Assembly: GCA_021788115.1 (NCBI GenBank)
Contig: JAJYLA010000013.1
Coordinates: 1-44,142 of the forward strand
DNA length: 44,142 nt
From: Actinomycetes bacterium
GTDB lineage: Bacteria; Actinomycetota; Acidimicrobiia; Acidimicrobiales; Palsa-688
Reading direction: 5' to 3'
Shown: in pieces, positions 1 to 7,592 of the stretch
Layout: the number at the start of each line of letters is the position of its first letter
How positions within the stretch are numbered: the stretch's first letter is position 1
Made by a program: the position numbers and the translations under genes
The notes under the pieces: model-generated
Databases searched by the model: none
The model's input: only the letters and a program-made list of their open reading frames with translations
Told to the model about the DNA's origin: nothing

Positions 1-123
1 ATCTACGCCCACCCCGCCGATCACCCCAAACACGTCGAACCGCCCCGCTCAGCCGGCCGAAACCTCAGCCCACACAGCACTTTCAGCCCCAAACGCACAC
101 CCGAACGCTTGTTCTGGGGCTAG

Positions 124-604
124 GTGGACTTGGGCGACGACGTCGTGGAGATCGGCCCTGGCTATGGCGCGACCACGGACGTGCTTGCAGAGTCAGCACC
201 CAAGCTGACCGCGGTGGAGATCGACGCAGAGTTGGCATCGACGCTGACCAAGCGATTCGCCGCCAACCCGGCCGTGTCGATCGTGAACGCTGACGCCACC
301 GCCTTGGAATTTGGGGATGGACGTTTCAGCGCTGCGGTGTCGTTCACCATGCTCCATCATGTACCCACAGCCGAACTCCAAGACCGGCTCTTCGCCGAGG
401 TCAGGCGGGTCCTTCGCCCAGGTGGCGTCTTTGTCGCCGGCGACAGCCTCTACAGCCCCGAGCACGAGGCTGGCCATGTGGGCGACATCTACAACCCCGT
501 AGACCCCGATCGCCTTCCGAAACGCCTGGAAGCCGCTTGGATTCACCGAAGTGCAGGTGACGATCAACTCTTTCGGCTGGGTCGCGCACGCAAACAAGGC
601 CTGA
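124..604 (+). pseudogene. class I SAM-dependent methyltransferase, broken at both ends
   Basis: The reading frame from the GTG at 124 encodes a Rossmann-fold methyltransferase core: the SAM-binding motif VEIGPGYGATT comes first, then an acidic TAVEIDAE strand end, a VNADAT motif and a LRPGGVFVAGDS post-core strand. Relatives carry roughly 40 more residues before the glycine-rich loop. Here an in-frame TAG lies directly upstream at 121-123, so the N-terminus is missing. Near 532-536 one extra base shifts the frame. The expected tail LGFTEVQVTINSFGW lies in the next frame and ends at a TGA at 602-604, while the first frame runs on as arginine-rich nonsense to 804. Two independent lesions make this a pseudogene. 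A sequencing error could explain the frameshift but not the missing start. Confidence 0.75.
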
Positions 605-652
605 GGCCAGTACCTCGCTGCGCTTCGAGGGTGCAAGCTCCGAAGCGACCAT

Positions 653-1057
653 TCAGCATGGAAGGATCGAGACGCAGTCAGACGAGCACGAGGAACCGGG
701 GTCCGAGGCTCGGCCGGCCCGATGCAGAACCGCTCGGGTCGGATCGATCATCAGCATCATCTCGTCCGCGACCCAGCACGCGTCTGCAACACCGTCGACG
801 ATGAGGCTGTATCCACCCGTTTCGGCTGGTGGCCACAACAGACTGACATCCTTGTGACCAGCCGCCTCGGACGCGTTCCACTCTGACGGCGCACGAACGA
901 TGATGCGGGCTTCCCTCCAGGTGATAGACGTGGTGATGCAGTGCGGCCTGTGCTCCCCGTCAACGGTTAGCAGGTACGGCTCGGTGGTGAACTTCGAGGC
1001 CTCTTCCCGTAACGGCTCAACGACTGCTGTTCCCGGCACGGCGTGAAATCCATCCAC
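653..1057 (-). CDS. pyridoxamine 5'-phosphate oxidase-like (PPOX) family protein
   Basis: A 134-residue protein resembling small actinobacterial split-beta-barrel flavin/PNPOx-like proteins. Visible marks are a strand with ...GEHRPHCITTSITW, an AAGHKDVSLLWPP strand, GGYSLIVDGVA, and TRAVLHRA near the end, followed by a Cys-containing tail (CSSDC). These proteins usually bind FMN, F420 or haem and are mostly uncharacterised, so no substrate is assigned. The start at 1057 (ATGGATGGATT) is the only clear one. The gene faces the methyltransferase remnant and seems to be transcribed alone. It looks full length and is one of the few undamaged genes at this end of the window. Confidence 0.65.
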   Translation of the reverse strand: MDGFHAVPGTAVVEPLREEASKFTTEPYLLTVDGEHRPHCITTSITWREARIIVRAPSEWNASEAAGHKDVSLLWPPAETGGYSLIVDGVADACWVADEMMLMIDPTRAVLHRAGRASDPGSSCSSDCVSILPC

Positions 1058-1372
1058 GGTCTCGCCCCTACCTCTTGTTCCGACTGGCCTATCTCCAAGA
1101 GTAGGGCTCTCCCCGACGTTGTCGCGCCGCTTCGCGGTTCGGATGTCCCGGTGGGGAAGAATCAGGCCGGGTCTCTAAGGAGCTTGACGGCTTGCACATG
1201 GGCGCGCTTCTCGTTCCCCAATCGGGCGGGCAACGAGTCCCCACCCTGAGCCGGACAGCTACACAACCGGCGAAAGAGTGCACGACCACCCTTCCGTATC
1301 TCCGTGTTGAACGTTTCCCCGGTCAACCAGCCGTCGGCTGACCAGTTGGGAGGACACAGAGAAAACGGAAGC
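1058..1372. other. intergenic stretch without a supported gene
   Basis: No reading frame here has a recognisable family pattern. A small imperfect stem-loop (GGTC...AGCC-GTC-GGCT..GACC) lies near 1321-1343, about 30 bases before the twin palindromes. The rest probably holds the promoter of the leftward PPOX-like gene. Confidence 0.5.
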
Positions 1373-1417
1373 TGTCAGGATACCGTGACAAGATAACGCT
1401 GTCAGGATACGCTGACA
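1373..1417. promoter_or_regulatory. two tandem palindromes TGTCA-N8-TGACA, 27 bp apart
   Basis: TGTCA at 1373-1377 pairs with TGACA at 1386-1390, and TGTCA at 1400-1404 pairs with TGACA at 1413-1417. The two 18-bp units share TGTCAGGATAC and start exactly 27 bp apart. They end just before the ATG at 1420, so a dimeric regulator bound here would block expression of the small gene. A likely binder is one of the two HTH proteins encoded just downstream (inference). Confidence 0.7.
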
Positions 1418-1419
1418 AT

Positions 1420-1587
1420 ATGGAGTTTCGTCCAGAGATCCTGATGTCGAAGGACGAGGCCCTTGACCTGGCTGGAGCCCTGGGCTTGGCCGCCATCGAG
1501 CTTCGCCGAAACGGAGTATTCGAGCTCGCCCATCGCCTGGACGGCTACGTGGACTGGCTGGAAGACCTCTTGGCGGAGGATCCATGA
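1420..1587 (+). CDS. small protein of 55 residues, unknown, under the twin palindromes
   Basis: ATG at 1420 opens a 55-codon frame ending at TGA 1585-1587. The product begins MEFRPEILMSKDEALDLAGA and continues with a leucine- and acid-rich helical pattern ending in LLAEDP. It is predicted to be almost entirely alpha-helical and acidic, with no membrane segment. I do not recognise the family. Support for a real gene is its position directly behind two strong operator-like palindromes and its even, coding-like composition. An ATG at 1444 (MSKDEAL) is an alternative start. Its last 43 bases overlap the 3' end of the convergent HTH gene. It could be a small toxin or antitoxin partner of the neighbouring HTH proteins, which is only inference. 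Confidence 0.5.
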   Translation: MEFRPEILMSKDEALDLAGALGLAAIELRRNGVFELAHRLDGYVDWLEDLLAEDP

Positions 1588-1757
1588 GACGCTCGGAACG
1601 CCTCGAGTTCTTGCCGAACCAGTCGCAACCCTCCGTTCTCCGCACGCTTGACGTCGATGTCGCCACGCTCGATTGCGTCATAGATCTGGCGGGGCTCGAG
1701 CCCCAACATCTCAGCTGCTTCGGCTACCCGCAAAAGATCGTCGGCACCACCGCTCAT
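1545..1757 (-). CDS. excisionase/MerR-type helix-turn-helix protein
   Basis: A 70-residue protein with a winged-HTH excisionase pattern at residues 8-55: LLRVAEAAEMLGLEPRQIYD (helix-turn-helix), then AIERGDIDVKRAENGGLRLV (wing) and RQELEAFRASH. Such proteins act as recombination directionality factors or as DNA-binding antitoxins. A TATGAT -10-like box lies about eight bases before the ATG, so the transcript is probably leaderless. It is divergent from the HTH gene at 1798 and convergent with the 55-residue ORF. The serine-rich tail overlaps that ORF on the other strand. It is a candidate binder of the palindromes at 1373-1417. Confidence 0.7.
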   Translation of the reverse strand: MSGGADDLLRVAEAAEMLGLEPRQIYDAIERGDIDVKRAENGGLRLVRQELEAFRASHGSSAKRSSSQST

Positions 1758-1797
1758 GGCATCTCATCATATCCCGTATGGTCAGTCCGGTGGGCCT

Positions 1798-2013
1798 ATG
1801 CCGTACGTCCGTAAGCGCGCCGATACCGCACGGCTGAAGGAGCTGGCGGTTGCCGCCCGGGCTGCCGAGAGCGCCGTCGAGGACGAGATCGTGCGACTGA
1901 GGCGCGCCGGGGCAAGTTGGACAGACATCGGGGAAGCGCTAGGGGTAACGAGGCAGAGCGCCTGGGCCCGATACAGCACCGCCACCGGCGAATCCGAAGC
2001 TCAAGTCGACTGA
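1798..2013 (+). CDS. small helix-turn-helix protein (sigma-4-like HTH)
   Basis: From ATG 1798 the product has 71 residues: a basic start (MPYVRKRADTAR), a helical stretch rich in Ala and Glu, then an HTH, AGASWTDIGEALGVTRQSAW, followed by ARYS. This HTH closely matches the C-terminal HTH of the protein at 15401-15670 (AGHSWAAIGARIGTSGEAAR), so the two are paralogous in that part. The 15.4-kb copy is the second gene of a toxin-antitoxin-like pair. An ATG at 1756 would add 14 residues, but TATGGT at 1777-1782 is a plausible -10 box that favours 1798. The promoter region is shared with the divergent excisionase-like gene. Confidence 0.6.
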   Translation: MPYVRKRADTARLKELAVAARAAESAVEDEIVRLRRAGASWTDIGEALGVTRQSAWARYSTATGESEAQVD

Positions 2014-2187
2014 GAAAGACCACCCCGGGCGTATACCGACGCCGCAAGTCGCAGCCACCAGCAAGGCGCGCGCGAGAGCGGCCTCGCCAAGTCTCCTTTC
2101 AGCCGCTCCACCGCCCTCGCCTGCTACGGAGGCGGCGAGTGCTCGCTCGGGACGTCGTGCACGCGGGAACCGGGGCACGCCTCGAGG

Positions 2188-2640
2188 TTCGTCGGTGAGC
2201 GCCTCGACCCGCTGTTTGACGGCGCGACCCTGTTCGCTGAGCCAACCGTCATCTCCGATCAGGCGGCGATCGCGCATCTCGTCGATCACGGCGGCGAGCT
2301 GCGCTGCCGGGAGGTGGTGGATGCGTCCGAACCTCTCCGCTGGCATGCCCAAGTCGAGGGCGAAGAGGACGTGCGCTTCGAGACCCCCGACACGCTCGAT
2401 CAACAGGGCGGCGATGTGCCCGTCGCCACGGTGCTCTCGCAGCAAGGAAGCTGCATGAAAAAGGCGGGTCACCACGTCTTCGGGGATCGGGATCGCGCGC
2501 AGCGGGGCGTACATCGCCCGGCCCTCGAACGGTGCGCTGGTCGCCGCCTTGAGCAACAGTTCAGCGGCGCGTGCGAAGGCGGGAGAGTCGACTTCCAGGG
2601 CGTGAGGGAGGGTCTGGAATGGCACCCCTAAAGGTGACAA
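2188..2640 (-). pseudogene. SCO6745-like (winged-HTH, MarR-related) protein, N-terminally truncated
   Basis: The conserved block reads MYAPLRAIPIPEDVVTRLF, then HAASLLREHRGDGHIAALL, then GLEAHVLFALDL and a winged-HTH end with RLIGDDGWLSEQGRAV and EALTDE. This is the C-terminal two thirds of the SCO6745 family found across actinobacteria. The N-terminal 80 or so residues (helical EPIHA...FWMGYFA part) cannot be found in any frame upstream. The final 30 residues also do not match: the frame instead runs on to 1939 across the opposite-strand HTH gene. The gene therefore appears damaged at both ends. Function in the family is unknown. Confidence 0.6.
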
Positions 2641-2641
2641 C

Positions 2642-2701
2642 CGCTCGGAAATGATGCCGCTTCCGCGCGCCGGGCGGGCTCCGCGGGGCGCTCGGAAATG
2701 A
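2642..2701. repeat. 13-bp direct repeat CGCTCGGAAATGA
   Basis: CGCTCGGAAATGA occurs at 2642-2654 and again at 2689-2701, 47 bp apart, exactly at the truncated N-terminal side of the SCO6745-like remnant. It may mark a duplication or deletion joint, or an old regulatory repeat. Confidence 0.6.
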
Positions 2702-2881
2702 CACCGGGCGGCGGTCCCGAGCGGTCGACCACCCATCCGGCGATGTGGGCTACTACGTGCCCTGCTGGTATGGATGCCCTTCACTCTGAGCGAAGCAGGA
2801 TTGGTTTGGGCTTCGTCACGGATCGGCTCGACTCGTTCCACACCGCGGCTCTTGTATATCCCCAGATGCTGTTGAGGGGCC

Positions 2882-2920
2882 TAGTCGCCTGGTAGTCTAC
2901 GGGGTAGTCTATGAGGGAGG
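2882..2920 (+). promoter_or_regulatory. TAGTC repeats at helical-turn spacing and RBS of the padR-ABC operon
   Basis: TAGTC occurs at 2882-2886, 2893-2897 and 2905-2909, with start-to-start distances of 11 and 12 bp, about one turn of the helix. The last two lie in GTAGTCTAC and GTAGTCTAT. AGGGAGG (2914-2920) is a strong ribosome binding site for the GTG at 2926. PadR proteins commonly repress their own operon, so these repeats are the likely operator (inference). Confidence 0.5.
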
Positions 2921-2925
2921 CTGCT

Positions 2926-3510
2926 GTGAGTATGCGCCATGCGTTGTTGGCTCTGTTGAGTGACGGCCCGAGCTATGGGTGGAAGCTGCGCCAGGATTTC
3001 GAGGCTCGGACGGGTGAGGTGTGGCCGGTCAATGGTCAGGTCTATACGACTCTGCAGAGGCTGGAGCGGGACGGGCTGATCGAGTCAGATGAAGCCGAGG
3101 CTGATGGGGCTCAACGGCGATTCCAACTGACTGGGGACGGTCGTGAGGAACTGGGCCGTTGGTTGCAGACGCCCCCGGCTCTTGGTGTGCCGCAGCGAGA
3201 GGACCTGGTCATCAAGGTGATGGTGGCGTTGGGGCTGACGGGCGTGGACGTGCGTGCGTTGTTGCAGGTGCATCGCCGCTACCTGGTCGAGGTGATGCGG
3301 GAATACACCCGGGTGACGGACGCTTCGCCCGGCGATGTGAATCTAGCGATGGTGGCCGACGCCGAGGTGTTTCGTCTCGACGCACAGGTGCGCTGGTTGG
3401 ACTCGGTCGAGGCCAGACTCGTCGAATCGGGTCTGCAGCTCCAGCCCGCAGCGGATACGTCGCTTCGGGTATTGCCGCACCGTCGCGCCAAGATCGGCGG
3501 TCCGCGATGA
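2926..3510 (+). CDS. PadR family transcriptional regulator
   Basis: A PadR-type repressor of 194 residues. The N-terminal winged helix shows the family signature MRHALLALLSDGPSYGWKLR, then the recognition part VNGQVYTTLQRLERDGLIES and the wing with RRFQLTGDGREEL. The C-terminal half (from about residue 90) is the long-helix dimerisation domain of Vir_act_alpha_C type. GTG 2926 is chosen because AGGGAGG sits five bases upstream; the in-frame ATG at 2911 overlaps that site. The stop overlaps the start of the ABC ATPase gene as ATGA, so the two are translationally coupled. PadR genes next to drug-export ABC systems are typical and usually respond to a substrate of the pump. Confidence 0.9.
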   Translation: MSMRHALLALLSDGPSYGWKLRQDFEARTGEVWPVNGQVYTTLQRLERDGLIESDEAEADGAQRRFQLTGDGREELGRWLQTPPALGVPQREDLVIKVMVALGLTGVDVRALLQVHRRYLVEVMREYTRVTDASPGDVNLAMVADAEVFRLDAQVRWLDSVEARLVESGLQLQPAADTSLRVLPHRRAKIGGPR

Positions 3511-4229
3511 GCGTGCTGGAACTGCGATCGGTTTCGCGCAGCTACGGGCAGGGCGCGTCGAAGGTCGCCGCACTCAGCGACGTGAGTATGGCGGTCGAGG
3601 CGGGCGAGCTGGTGGCCGTCATGGGGTCGAGCGGGTCGGGTAAGAGCACGCTGTTGACCATCGCGGGAACGCTGGAAGAGGCCTCCGAGGGGGAGGTGCT
3701 GATCGATGGGGTGGCGGTCGCCACGCTCTCGCTCGATGGTCGTGCCGCGCTGCGTCGGCGCCGCGTCGGGTATGTGTTTCAGGACTTCAATCTGCTGTCG
3801 GGGCTGACCGCGGTGGAGAATGTCGCAATACCGTTGGAACTCGACGGCCAGGCCCGTACGTCGGCTCACGCTGCGGCGATGGCGGTACTCGACAAGCTCG
3901 GCTTGACGGCCTTGGCGGGCCGCTTTCCCGACGAGCTGTCTGGCGGTGAGCGGCAACGGACTGCAATCGCGCGCGCGGTTGTGGGCGAACGGCGCCTGCT
4001 ATTGGCCGATGAGCCGACCGGCGCCCTTGATTCGCTGAATGGCGAGGCGGTACTTCGCTTGCTCCGCCAGGCGTGTCGCGATGGGGTCGCCGGCGTGTTC
4101 GTGACCCATGATGGTCGCCTGGCGTCGCGCGCCGACCGGATCATCTACCTGCGCGACGGCCACATCATCGACGAGTCGCCGGCAATGCTCGGGCCGGAAT
4201 CGCTGCTTACGAACGACCCGCGGCCATGA
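3507..4229 (+). CDS. ABC transporter ATP-binding protein (MacB/LolD type)
   Basis: A 240-residue nucleotide-binding subunit. Walker A is MGSSGSGKSTLL (about residue 42), the Q-loop lies in GYVFQDFNLLSGLTAVEN, the signature is LSGGERQRTAIARA, Walker B is LLLADEPTGALDS and the switch histidine is in VFVTHD. The FQDFNLL and DEPTGALDS wording is that of the MacB/LolD/FtsE class, which works with FtsX-type permeases, and such a permease follows directly. ATG 3507 overlaps the padR stop (ATGA), and the stop overlaps the permease ATG (ATGA). The unit is probably an exporter for an antimicrobial, peptide or lipid; the substrate cannot be read from sequence. Confidence 0.93.
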   Translation: MSVLELRSVSRSYGQGASKVAALSDVSMAVEAGELVAVMGSSGSGKSTLLTIAGTLEEASEGEVLIDGVAVATLSLDGRAALRRRRVGYVFQDFNLLSGLTAVENVAIPLELDGQARTSAHAAAMAVLDKLGLTALAGRFPDELSGGERQRTAIARAVVGERRLLLADEPTGALDSLNGEAVLRLLRQACRDGVAGVFVTHDGRLASRADRIIYLRDGHIIDESPAMLGPESLLTNDPRP

Positions 4230-6622
4230 GCCGGACCGCTGCGACGCGTGCCGTGGCCCACTGGGCGTGGCGGATGTTTCGACGGGACTGGAAAGGACAA
4301 GCGCTCGTCCTTGCCCTCCTGACAGTCGCGGTGGCGGTGAGCTCTTACGGAGCCGCCTTCGGTCACGCTTTTGCACCGAACGATCAGGCGAGCTTCGGTT
4401 CGGCAAACGCCCGGATTCGCTTCACTTCCGCCGACCCCGCGGTCGCTGCGACGGTGGTTTCGGCGGCGCGCAGCAAGCTCGGAACGGTCGAGGAGATCAC
4501 CGACACGCTCGTCGCGATCCCGGGAAGTGTTCAGCAGTTGGACCTGCGCTCCCAAAACCCGCACGGTGTGTTCGGGTCATCAACCCTGAAGCTGCGCGCC
4601 GGCCGCTACCCCATCGGCAGCGGCGACATCGCTCTCACCCCTGCGATGTCGCAGTTCCTAGGCGCCCCCGTGGGCGCGACGGTCACGCTCGATGCCGTGA
4701 CACGGCAGGTGGTCGGCCTGGTCGAGAATCCGACCAACCTCGACGACGGCTTCGGCCTCGTCTCCACCCCACCCGCTGGTAGTCAGACCCGTTTCACGCT
4801 GCTAGTCAAGGCGTCTTCCGGGCAGCTGACCGCATTCGGCTTTGCGGCCAAGGTGCCGGGCGGGGTGGCCGTTGACACGCCGACCTACTACTCCCACGAT
4901 CTGGGCGTACTGCTCGTTGCGGCTCTTGGCATGATCGTTGTCTCGGTTATTGCGCTCACCGCGTTCCTCGTGTTGGCGCAGCGGCGCGTGCGTCAACTGG
5001 GGATGCTGGCCGCGATCGGAGCGACGCGGCGGCAGGTGCGCAACGTGACAGTGATCCACGGGCTCATCGTGGGTGTCATCGCCGCTGTCGTCGGTACCGT
5101 CGCCTCCGCAATAAGCTGGACCGCGACCAGTTCGCTGATCGCCCAAGCCTCCGGACGTCGCGTGAGTTGGGATTCGGTGCCGCTATGGCTGATCCTCACG
5201 CCCGCACTGATGGGTATGGTTGCATCAGCGGTTGCGGCGTGGTGGCCGGCACGGGCCATGGCGCGGGTGCCCGTCGCTCGAGCGCTTTCCAACAGGCCGC
5301 TCGACCCACCCCGAGGCCCGCAGTCCGCCGTGGCCGCCATCGGCGCCCTCACCCTCGGTGCGCTGTGTCTGCGGTTCGCTCACCAGCGCAACGCCTTCTT
5401 GATGATCATCGGCCTCGCGGCAATGATCAGCTCTAGCCTCCTCACTACACCGCTGGCGATCCGCGCGTTGACAGCTCACAGCCGCAGGCTGCCAGTGACG
5501 GGACGTCTGGCATGGCGCGAGCTCGGACGCAACCAATCACGCTCCGCCGCAGCACTCGCGACAGTGACAATGGCCGTCGGCATCAGCAGCGCCGCGGTCG
5601 TCATCACCGCCGCCAACACCCACCCGCCGACCGCCGGCAACCTCTCAGCCCGACAGATCCTCATCCCAGCCACCGATACACGCGATCCGGCCGTGGTACC
5701 CGTGCGCACCGCCAGCCAGACCACCGCCTTGGACCACGCAGCCAAACAGGTCGCTACCACCCTGCCCAAGGCCGCGCTGATCCCGCTCAGCCTCGCAATA
5801 GACCCAGCCGCACCAACCTCGCCCATCGCTCAGGCGACCGGCGGCCAGGACGCCGCGCAAGCGGTGCGCCAGCAAGGCCGACGGCTGACCTCCTACCCGC
5901 TATATGTCGCGACCCCACAACTCCTAAAGGCGTTCGGGATCGACCCAAGACAACTGGATCATTTCGGCTACTTCGCGATTGATCCGACTGGCACCTGGTC
6001 CTTGCTCTACTCCCACCGGGCACCAGTACCCCAGCCCGCGCCACTGCACATCCACACCTACACGTCACTTCCCCAGGTCCTCGTGAGCCCAGCCGTCATC
6101 GAAGGCCACCACTGGCAAATGGTCCGGGCCGGCTGGCTCCTGCAGAACCCGACACCGATCAGCGCAGCAGAGGACCGCGCCGCCCGAAACCTCGCCGCAC
6201 AAGTTGGACTCGCCGTCGAAACCCGCGACCCACAGGCCTACCTTGGCCGCCTCCGGTGGATGTTCACCGTCGGGGGTATCGCGATCACCCTCGCCGTGAT
6301 CGCCATCGCCCTCGTCCTCGTACGCATTCAGACCACCCGCGATCAACAGATTCTCACCGCCGTCGGCGCCCCCAGCCGCGCACGACGCGCCATCGCCGCG
6401 GCCACCGCCACAGCGCTCGCCACCCTCGGAACCCTGCTAGGGATCACCGGCGCATACCTCACGCTGCTCCTCGCTTACAGCGACACCCTCCACCGGCTCA
6501 GCAACCCCCCATGGCCGGCACTGACCAGCATCGCCCTCGGCATCCCCGTCCTCGCCCTCTCTACAACATGGTTCACCACCAGCCGGCAACCCGCGTCAAT
6601 CAACCGACCAGCCATCGAGTGA
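4226..6622 (+). CDS. FtsX-like ABC transporter permease
   Basis: A 798-residue membrane protein. There is one membrane helix near residues 28-45 (ALVLALLTVAVAVSSYGAAF), then an extracytoplasmic domain of about 180 residues. A helix group at about 230-350 contains the FtsX signature RQLGMLAAIGATRRQVRNV, and a middle pair of helices follows. After a second external domain comes a C-terminal FtsX group with QILTAVGAPSRARRAI. This duplicated FtsX layout is typical of single large permeases that serve one MacB-like ATPase, and no second permease is present. Translation is coupled to the ATPase gene by ATGA. Third and last gene of the padR operon, and intact in contrast to the genes around it. Confidence 0.9.
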   Translation: MSRTAATRAVAHWAWRMFRRDWKGQALVLALLTVAVAVSSYGAAFGHAFAPNDQASFGSANARIRFTSADPAVAATVVSAARSKLGTVEEITDTLVAIPGSVQQLDLRSQNPHGVFGSSTLKLRAGRYPIGSGDIALTPAMSQFLGAPVGATVTLDAVTRQVVGLVENPTNLDDGFGLVSTPPAGSQTRFTLLVKASSGQLTAFGFAAKVPGGVAVDTPTYYSHDLGVLLVAALGMIVVSVIALTAFLVLAQRRVRQLGMLAAIGATRRQVRNVTVIHGLIVGVIAAVVGTVASAISWTATSSLIAQASGRRVSWDSVPLWLILTPALMGMVASAVAAWWPARAMARVPVARALSNRPLDPPRGPQSAVAAIGALTLGALCLRFAHQRNAFLMIIGLAAMISSSLLTTPLAIRALTAHSRRLPVTGRLAWRELGRNQSRSAAALATVTMAVGISSAAVVITAANTHPPTAGNLSARQILIPATDTRDPAVVPVRTASQTTALDHAAKQVATTLPKAALIPLSLAIDPAAPTSPIAQATGGQDAAQAVRQQGRRLTSYPLYVATPQLLKAFGIDPRQLDHFGYFAIDPTGTWSLLYSHRAPVPQPAPLHIHTYTSLPQVLVSPAVIEGHHWQMVRAGWLLQNPTPISAAEDRAARNLAAQVGLAVETRDPQAYLGRLRWMFTVGGIAITLAVIAIALVLVRIQTTRDQQILTAVGAPSRARRAIAAATATALATLGTLLGITGAYLTLLLAYSDTLHRLSNPPWPALTSIALGIPVLALSTTWFTTSRQPASINRPAIE

Positions 6623-6660
6623 AGGCAGGATCGAACGAACAGTCCCCGGCCCGCCGGTAG

Positions 6661-7312
6661 CGTCCTCCACCGCGCGGTGATATCCCAGCCGGGGCATGCC
6701 CGGAATGTGATGGGATGACAGAGCGCTTGCTTCGCTCTTGCTGAATAGGCCGGAGAGTGTGTTCGGCTGCAGCCCATTTGTTGGAGGCCCCCGGCGGTGG
6801 CGAAGGTGTCAGGCAAGCAGGCTGGGGCGAAGCGCTCGGCGGCGTCGAAGGCGTCGACGACGAAGGCGGGTGGTTCTTCTCCCGCTCGGGATGGTTCCAG
6901 TCCGAAACTGGTGGCGACAAAACCAACCCGTTCCCGAGCAAGGAGAAGAACCGTGGAACGACAGTATGTCGCCATCGACCTGCATCTGAACCGATCGGTG
7001 GTGGTCCGCGAGGACGAGGCCGGCGAGAAGGTCGGCGTGGTTCTTATCGACAATGACCCGCTGGCGCTGGCCGAGGCTCTCCGCGAGGCGGGCGAGGCTC
7101 CCGAGGTGGCAATTGAAGCGACCCACGGCTGGTATTGGGCGGTCGACACTCTGCAGGAGCTCGGGGCGAACGTCCATCTGGTGAACCCATCCGGGCTGGC
7201 GTGGGAGAACCGGCGGGTTAAGAACGACTACCGCGACTGCTGCGATCTGTTGGACCGGATGCGCCTGGGGAAGCTGCCGGAGGCGTGGATCGCCCCTCAC
7301 GCGGTGCGGGAG
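6661..7312 (+). mobile_element. IS110-family insertion sequence, 3'-truncated remnant
   Basis: The left part of an IS110-type element: a structured non-coding leader (about 6680-6796) followed by the N-terminal DEDD half of the transposase. Homology stops abruptly after the PEAWIAPHAVRE segment at about 7312. From there the sequence belongs to the leftward gene ending at 7297-7299. The Cys/Ser-containing C-terminal transposase domain and the right end are absent, so the copy cannot move itself. IS110 elements make no terminal inverted repeats or target duplications, so the exact left edge cannot be fixed from sequence alone. Confidence 0.7.
6682..6767 (+). ncRNA. candidate IS110 bridge RNA region (three stem-loops)
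   Basis: Three hairpins follow one another upstream of the transposase. The first has outer arms ATCCCA 6682-6687 with TGGGAT 6711-6716, enclosing CCGGG 6689-6693 with CCCGG 6699-6703. The second pairs AGAGCG 6720-6725 with CGCTCT 6733-6738. The third pairs GCCG 6749-6752 with CGGC 6764-6767. IS110-group elements are known to encode a bridge RNA in the non-coding segment between the left end and the transposase, and this segment has the right place, size and fold. The guide loops cannot be assigned without the intact element. Confidence 0.4.
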
Positions 7313-7333
7313 CCGGCGATCGTGCCCTTGTAG
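6797..7333 (+). pseudogene. IS110 transposase, N-terminal DEDD domain only
   Basis: Residues matching the IS110 family begin at VERQYVAIDLHLNRSVVV, whose first D is a catalytic residue of the RuvC-like DEDD domain. They continue through VAIEATHGWYWAVDTL (catalytic E), NPSGLAWENRRVKNDYRDC (D residues) and LGKLPEAWIAPHAVRE, then end in PAIVPL and a stop. Full transposases have about 400 residues; this frame has 178. GTG 6797 has GGAGG ten bases upstream and adds a Lys/Ala/Ser/Thr-rich leader of 52 residues. GTG 6953 with AGGAG is the usual family start. The 3' two thirds are deleted at the junction near 7312. Confidence 0.8.
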
Positions 7334-7592
7334 CCGAGAAGCGGGCCGAGAGCCATGACTGCGATCCACTGGGTGATGGTCAGCTGCCGGGACTGGCCGG
7401 TCTCGAAGTCGAGCCGGTCCTCGAGGAAGCCGATAGGTCCTGCTCGTGGCGGAGCTGCTCGGCGAGAGCCTTGGCCCGCCGCCACGCCTGGGCCGGCCGC
7501 AGGGCACGCCGGCCGGGCTCCAGGCGGGCCGATTTCCCGCCCGAGGTGGTGATCCGGATGTGGCACTGCGAGGTGCGCACCGGGCCGGTCAT
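7297..7592 (-). pseudogene. small unknown protein downstream of the recombinase-like gene, frameshifted
   Basis: ATG 7592-7590 overlaps the stop of the upstream recombinase-like gene as ATGA. The first frame gives MTGPVRTSQCHIRITTSGGK and then a basic helical stretch (QAWRRAKALAEQLRHEQDL). The likely continuation, FLEDRLDFETGQSRQLTITQ followed by WIAVMALGPLLGYKG, lies in another frame and ends at 7297. A shift near 7430 joins them. The last part would form a hydrophobic helix. I do not recognise the family. Its 3' end abuts the IS110 remnant, so it may also be truncated. Confidence 0.4.
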
